A DNA stretch of 64,000 nucleotides from Arthrobacter sp. efr-133-R2A-120 (GTDB lineage Bacteria > Actinomycetota > Actinomycetes > Actinomycetales > Micrococcaceae): assembly GCF_030209835.1 (NCBI RefSeq), contig NZ_JARVRF010000038.1, positions 62,001 through 126,000 of the forward strand. The letters run 5' to 3'. This document shows positions 60,844 through 64,000 of the stretch, in pieces. How positions within the stretch are numbered: the first letter of the stretch is position 1; every line of letters starts with the position of its first letter. The translations under genes were made by a program, and so were the position numbers. Under the pieces are notes generated by a model. That model was not told where the DNA came from. It saw only the letters and a program-made list of their open reading frames with translations, and did not search any database.

Positions 60844-62286
60844 ATGCTCAAGCAGGGCTCAGCCATCGACCGCTACTTCAAGATTTCGGAACGCGGATCC
60901 AACTACTCGCGAGAAATCCGAGGCGGCTTCGCGACGTTCTTTGCCATGAGCTACATCGTGGTGCTCAATCCTTTGATCCTCTCCGGGGCGGACTCGAGTG
61001 GCGCTTCCCTTGGCTTCGCCGCCGTCGCCGCCACCACGGCCTTCGTAGCCGGCATCCTGACGATCCTCATGGGAGCCTGGGCCAAGCACCCCTTCGCCAT
61101 AGCTACCGGGCTTGGCGTCAACGCCTTCGTGGCAGTCACGATCGCCTCACATCCGGGCCTGACGTGGCCGGACATGATGGGCCTGGTGATGCTTTCGGGC
61201 CTGACCATGCTGATCCTGGTGCTCACGGGTTTCCGGACCGCGGTCTTCAAAGCGGTACCTGAGGCACTGAAAACCGCGATCGTGGTGGGCATCGGCCTCT
61301 TCATCGCGCTGATCGGCCTGGTCAATGCGGGCTTCGTGCGCCGTATCCCGGACGCCGCCGGCACCACGGTCCCGCTAGGCCTGGGCGTCGACGGGAAGCT
61401 GCTTGGCTGGCCCACCCTGGTATTCGTCGTCGGCCTTGTGCTGACCATCGCATTGGTGGTCCGCAAGGTGCGTGGCGCGATCCTGATCGGCATCATCGTC
61501 TCCACGGCCCTCGCGGCCATCCTGGAATTCACCCTGCACATCGGTCCGAGTTTCGATGGCAAGACCTACAATCCCCGCGGCTGGTCCCTGGTTGCGCCCA
61601 AGTTCACCGAGTGGGCCGCTCCGGACTTGTCCCTGATCGGCAAGGCGAACCCCCTCGGCGCGTTCCAGCATCTTGGCATCATCGCCGCCACGCTTCTGGC
61701 ATTCGTGATCCTGCTCAGCATCTTCTTCGACGCCATGGGCACCATGGTGGGCTTGGCCAGGGAAGCAGGGAACATCGACAAGCACGGAAACATCCCCAAC
61801 GTGGACCGTGTCCTGCAGGTGGACGCGCTCGGCGCAATCATCGGTGGCGGCTCGTCCGTGTCCTCCAACCAGATCTTCGTGGAATCCGGTGCCGGCATCG
61901 GCGAAGGTGCCCGCACCGGCCTGGCTTCGGTGGTGACCGGCCTGCTGTTCCTGGTGGCCATGTTCTTCACCCCGCTCATCAACCTGGTCCCGTTCGAGGC
62001 CGTCGCTCCCGCCTTGGTGGTGGTTGGTTTCATGATGGTGTCCCAGGTAGGCAAGATCCACTGGCAGGACTGGGGCCTTGGCATTCCCGCGTTCCTGACC
62101 ATGTCCCTCATGCCGTTCACCTACTCGATCGCCAACGGCCTGGGCGCAGGGTTCATCTCCTTCGCACTCATCCGCACCTTCCAGGGCCGGGCCCGCGAAG
62201 TCCATCCGCTCATGTGGGCCGTGGCCGCGGCGTTCCTGCTGTTCTTCGGGATCGGCCCGGTCGAGGAACTCCTGGGCGTCAAGTAG
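60844..62286 (+). CDS. AzgA-type NCS2 purine permease
   Basis: An inner-membrane purine importer of the AzgA-like nucleobase/cation symporter group, 480 residues with about 13 helices. Family marks are EIRGGFATFFAMSYIVVLNP near the start, WAKHPFAIATGLGVNAFVA, and GTMVGLAREAGNIDKHGNIPN with GGGSSVSSNQIFVESGAGIGEGARTG in the second half. Adenine, hypoxanthine or guanine are likely substrates. GGAGA precedes the ATG at 60844. The next gene, hutG, follows 74 bases later on the same strand, but no joint pathway is obvious. Confidence 0.93.
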   Translation: MLKQGSAIDRYFKISERGSNYSREIRGGFATFFAMSYIVVLNPLILSGADSSGASLGFAAVAATTAFVAGILTILMGAWAKHPFAIATGLGVNAFVAVTIASHPGLTWPDMMGLVMLSGLTMLILVLTGFRTAVFKAVPEALKTAIVVGIGLFIALIGLVNAGFVRRIPDAAGTTVPLGLGVDGKLLGWPTLVFVVGLVLTIALVVRKVRGAILIGIIVSTALAAILEFTLHIGPSFDGKTYNPRGWSLVAPKFTEWAAPDLSLIGKANPLGAFQHLGIIAATLLAFVILLSIFFDAMGTMVGLAREAGNIDKHGNIPNVDRVLQVDALGAIIGGGSSVSSNQIFVESGAGIGEGARTGLASVVTGLLFLVAMFFTPLINLVPFEAVAPALVVVGFMMVSQVGKIHWQDWGLGIPAFLTMSLMPFTYSIANGLGAGFISFALIRTFQGRAREVHPLMWAVAAAFLLFFGIGPVEELLGVK

Positions 62287-62360
62287 GCCTTTCCGGAATA
62301 CCGGACACCCGCGGCGTGCAAGCCGTGTTTTTCGGTACCGTCATGCGCTGAGCTTGAATC

Positions 62361-63326
62361 ATGGAGATTTCCCCCGCTATCGCCGATGTCCGCCCGATGC
62401 CGTGGACCGGCCGATTCGACGGCGACGGCGATGAGCACCGCCGCTGGTGGCAGGCCGTGGCGCCCCACACTCCCGATGCAGCCGCCCCTGGCGCGGCGGG
62501 AGCGGGCTCCCGGCCCGCCGTCGTCGTGGGCTTCCGCAGTGACGAGGGCGTGCGGCGCAACAAAGGCCGTGTTGGCGCGGCGGCCGCCCCGGAGGCGATC
62601 CGGCATGCTTTGGGTCCGCTGGCTTTCCACCTGGACCGGGACGTGTTCGACGCCGGAGACGTCGTTGTGGAGGACGGCTCGCTGGAGGCGGGCCAGGAGC
62701 GCGCGGGCCGCGTGATTTCGGAATTGCTCGACGCCGGCAAGCTCACGGTGCTGCTTGGCGGCGGGCACGAAACTGCTTTCGCCAGCTACCTGGGCGTGGC
62801 TGGCTCGGAGGCCGTGAGGGGCGGCAAGCGCCTCGGAGTCCTGAACCTGGACGCGCATTTCGACCTGCGGGATGAGCCTGTGCCGAGCTCGGGCACACCG
62901 TTCCTGCAGATGGCTCGAGCGGAAGCCGCCGAGGGCCGCGAACTGAACTACGCCGTCGTCGGAATCTCTGAGCCCAACAACACGCGCACCCTCTTCAATA
63001 CTGCGGACCGGCTGGGCGTTAAATACCTGCTGGACGAGGACTGCTCCGCCGAGGCCGTGCACAATTTCGTGGCGCAGTTCCTGGACACCGTTGACGTGTT
63101 GTACCTGACGATCGACCTGGACGTGCTGCCGGCGTCGGTGGCTCCCGGGGTGAGCGCGCCGGCGGCCTATGGCGTGCCGCTACCCATCATCAGCGCCGTG
63201 TGCAAGCAGCTTGGCGCGAGCGGCAAGCTGCTGCACTTGGACGTCGCCGAGCTCAACCCCGAGTTCGATATCGACTCGCGGACCGCCAAGGTGGCGGCGC
63301 GCTTGGTGAACACGCTGCTGGCGTAG
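62361..63326 (+). CDS. hutG: Formimidoylglutamase
   Basis: Hydrolyses N-formimidoyl-glutamate to glutamate and formamide, the last step of histidine use; a manganese enzyme of the arginase fold. At 321 residues it has the metal-binding strands LLGGGHETAFASYLG, LGVLNLDAHFDLRD and LTIDLDVLPASVAPGVSAPAAYG. The last of these has the LPASVAPGV form seen in HutG rather than in agmatinases. No other hut gene lies in the window, so the pathway is probably completed elsewhere. Confidence 0.9.
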   Translation: MEISPAIADVRPMPWTGRFDGDGDEHRRWWQAVAPHTPDAAAPGAAGAGSRPAVVVGFRSDEGVRRNKGRVGAAAAPEAIRHALGPLAFHLDRDVFDAGDVVVEDGSLEAGQERAGRVISELLDAGKLTVLLGGGHETAFASYLGVAGSEAVRGGKRLGVLNLDAHFDLRDEPVPSSGTPFLQMARAEAAEGRELNYAVVGISEPNNTRTLFNTADRLGVKYLLDEDCSAEAVHNFVAQFLDTVDVLYLTIDLDVLPASVAPGVSAPAAYGVPLPIISAVCKQLGASGKLLHLDVAELNPEFDIDSRTAKVAARLVNTLLA

Positions 63327-63363
63327 GCGTTCCCCGTAGCGCCCGGGCCACCCACCCGGGCCA

Positions 63364-63429
63364 CCCAACTGGCTCGCATTTGTTGTCGTTATGAGCCCTC
63401 AAAACGACATTAAGTGCTAGTTAGTTGGG
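63364..63429. repeat. 66-bp palindromic repeat, copy 4 (imperfect)
   Basis: Same length as the copies at 1385 and 4078. The left arm is CCCAACTGGCTCGCATTTGT-TGTCGTT; the right arm is eroded (GACATTAAGTGCTAGTTAGTT). The loop ATGAGCCCTCAA is close to that of copy 1. It lies between two convergent genes. Confidence 0.9.
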
Positions 63430-63468
63430 CTGAGGCGCGGCAGTCGGGCCGCCGCGCGTGAAGCCGGC

Positions 63469-64000
63469 TCAGCCGACGGCGCGGAGCCTGACGGCGATGA
63501 ACTGACGGCCGGGCAGCTCCAAGCGGAAGCGTCCTTCTGCTGCGTCCGGCAAGGTGTCGATGGTCATGTTCCAGGTGTCGATGATGTCCACCTCGTATTT
63601 CCGGCCGGCGGGCATCACGAAGTTCCGGTACGTGGGCTGGTTGAACCCGAAATAGCTGATCTCGTACTCGTGCCGGATGCCGGCGGTGGGGACGTCCCAG
63701 GCGCTGGGCAGAGGCTCGAGGAATCCGCCCGGGGTTTCCTCGAGGATGCGGCGCAGGAAGGCGATCCGCTCCGGGCTGCTGCCATGGAATTCGCCGCCCT
63801 TGGCCCACCACAGCACGTCAGCCGGGTGCATGTAGGTCTCGCCGTGGCCCACGTAGCCGCCCCGGACGGCCCCTTCCCAGAACCGCCGTGTCATTTCCTC
63901 GCCGGTGATGTTTCCCCAGCCCTGGTCGATGTTGCCCTCGTAGGCGCATTCGTCGATGACCACCGGTTTCTGCCAGCGCTCCCGCCATTCCCCGGTGAAT
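63469..64000 (-). CDS. Glycoside hydrolase-like protein, C-terminal end (partial)
   Basis: Only the last ~177 residues are in the window. They resemble the C-terminal catalytic end and accessory domain of DUF4038/DUF5060/DUF5605-type glycosidases: KPVVIDECAYEGNIDQGWGN, where the Glu would be the nucleophile of a clan-A TIM barrel, then a beta-domain (AGRKYEVDIIDTWNMTIDTLPDAAEG, ELPGRQFIAVRLRAVG). The start lies beyond the right edge. It is probably intracellular or secreted depending on the unseen N-terminus; the polysaccharide target is unknown. Confidence 0.75.
   Translation of the reverse strand, partial: FTGEWRERWQKPVVIDECAYEGNIDQGWGNITGEEMTRRFWEGAVRGGYVGHGETYMHPADVLWWAKGGEFHGSSPERIAFLRRILEETPGGFLEPLPSAWDVPTAGIRHEYEISYFGFNQPTYRNFVMPAGRKYEVDIIDTWNMTIDTLPDAAEGRFRLELPGRQFIAVRLRAVG

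Overview
The window is high-GC chromosomal DNA from an actinobacterium. Gene content, protein sequences and repeat style most resemble the Arthrobacter / Paenarthrobacter / Pseudarthrobacter group (Micrococcaceae); this is inferred by recognition, not by a search. I see no phage, transposase, plasmid or rRNA genes. Coding density is high, and most long open frames opposite real genes are antisense shadows.

Layout. 1-10.8 kb: housekeeping genes (partial purA, fructose-bisphosphate aldolase, a TrmH/SpoU methyltransferase, pyrE), a secreted phosphoesterase, a HAD hydrolase, a tyrosine phosphatase and a Tat-exported alpha/beta hydrolase. 10.8-18.3 kb: a six-gene ABC importer/sugar catabolic operon with two TIM-barrel isomerases and a Gfo/Idh/MocA oxidoreductase, controlled by a divergent LacI regulator. 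18.3-18.6 kb: a non-coding repeat array. 18.6-23.6 kb: nadE, acyl-CoA ligase plus MarR, a RibD-like reductase and a sulfurtransferase. 23.6-27.9 kb: a valine/isobutyrate catabolic operon (mmsA, hydrolase, mmsB, enoyl-CoA hydratase). 28-30.2 kb: photolyase and a fasciclin lipoprotein. 30.3-34 kb: an IclR regulator divergent from a CoA-transferase/thiolase operon, with three operator-like palindromes. 34.2-36.8 kb: a secreted GlcG/HbpS-type protein divergent from a histidine kinase and NarL-type regulator, resembling the HbpS-SenS-SenR heme/redox sensing system of Streptomyces. 36.8-39.9 kb: RibD-like reductase, HdeD-like protein, exonuclease III and an unknown protein. 39.9-46.6 kb: an alpha-glucoside (maltose/trehalose-type) importer, LacI regulator and divergent GH13 glucosidase. 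46.7-49.6 kb: an LEA-like 11-mer repeat protein and a five-gene Asp23/AmaP envelope-stress operon. 49.8-50.2 kb: tRNA-Phe, tRNA-Asp, tRNA-Glu. 50.5-55 kb: EamA exporter, PfkB kinase with LacI, metallopeptidase, CDF transporter. 55-59 kb: a PEP-synthase/rifampin-phosphotransferase-like enzyme with a universal stress protein. 59-64 kb: a minimal FAD/NAD-binding protein, CopC, an AzgA-type purine permease, hutG and the C-terminal end of a glycoside hydrolase.

The region fits a soil heterotroph with LacI-controlled sugar uptake, acyl-CoA catabolism and several envelope or oxidative-stress modules. The most notable non-genic signal is a 66-bp palindromic element present four times between genes, one copy carrying a 7-bp deletion in one arm. 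A second, unrelated repeat array lies upstream of nadE.
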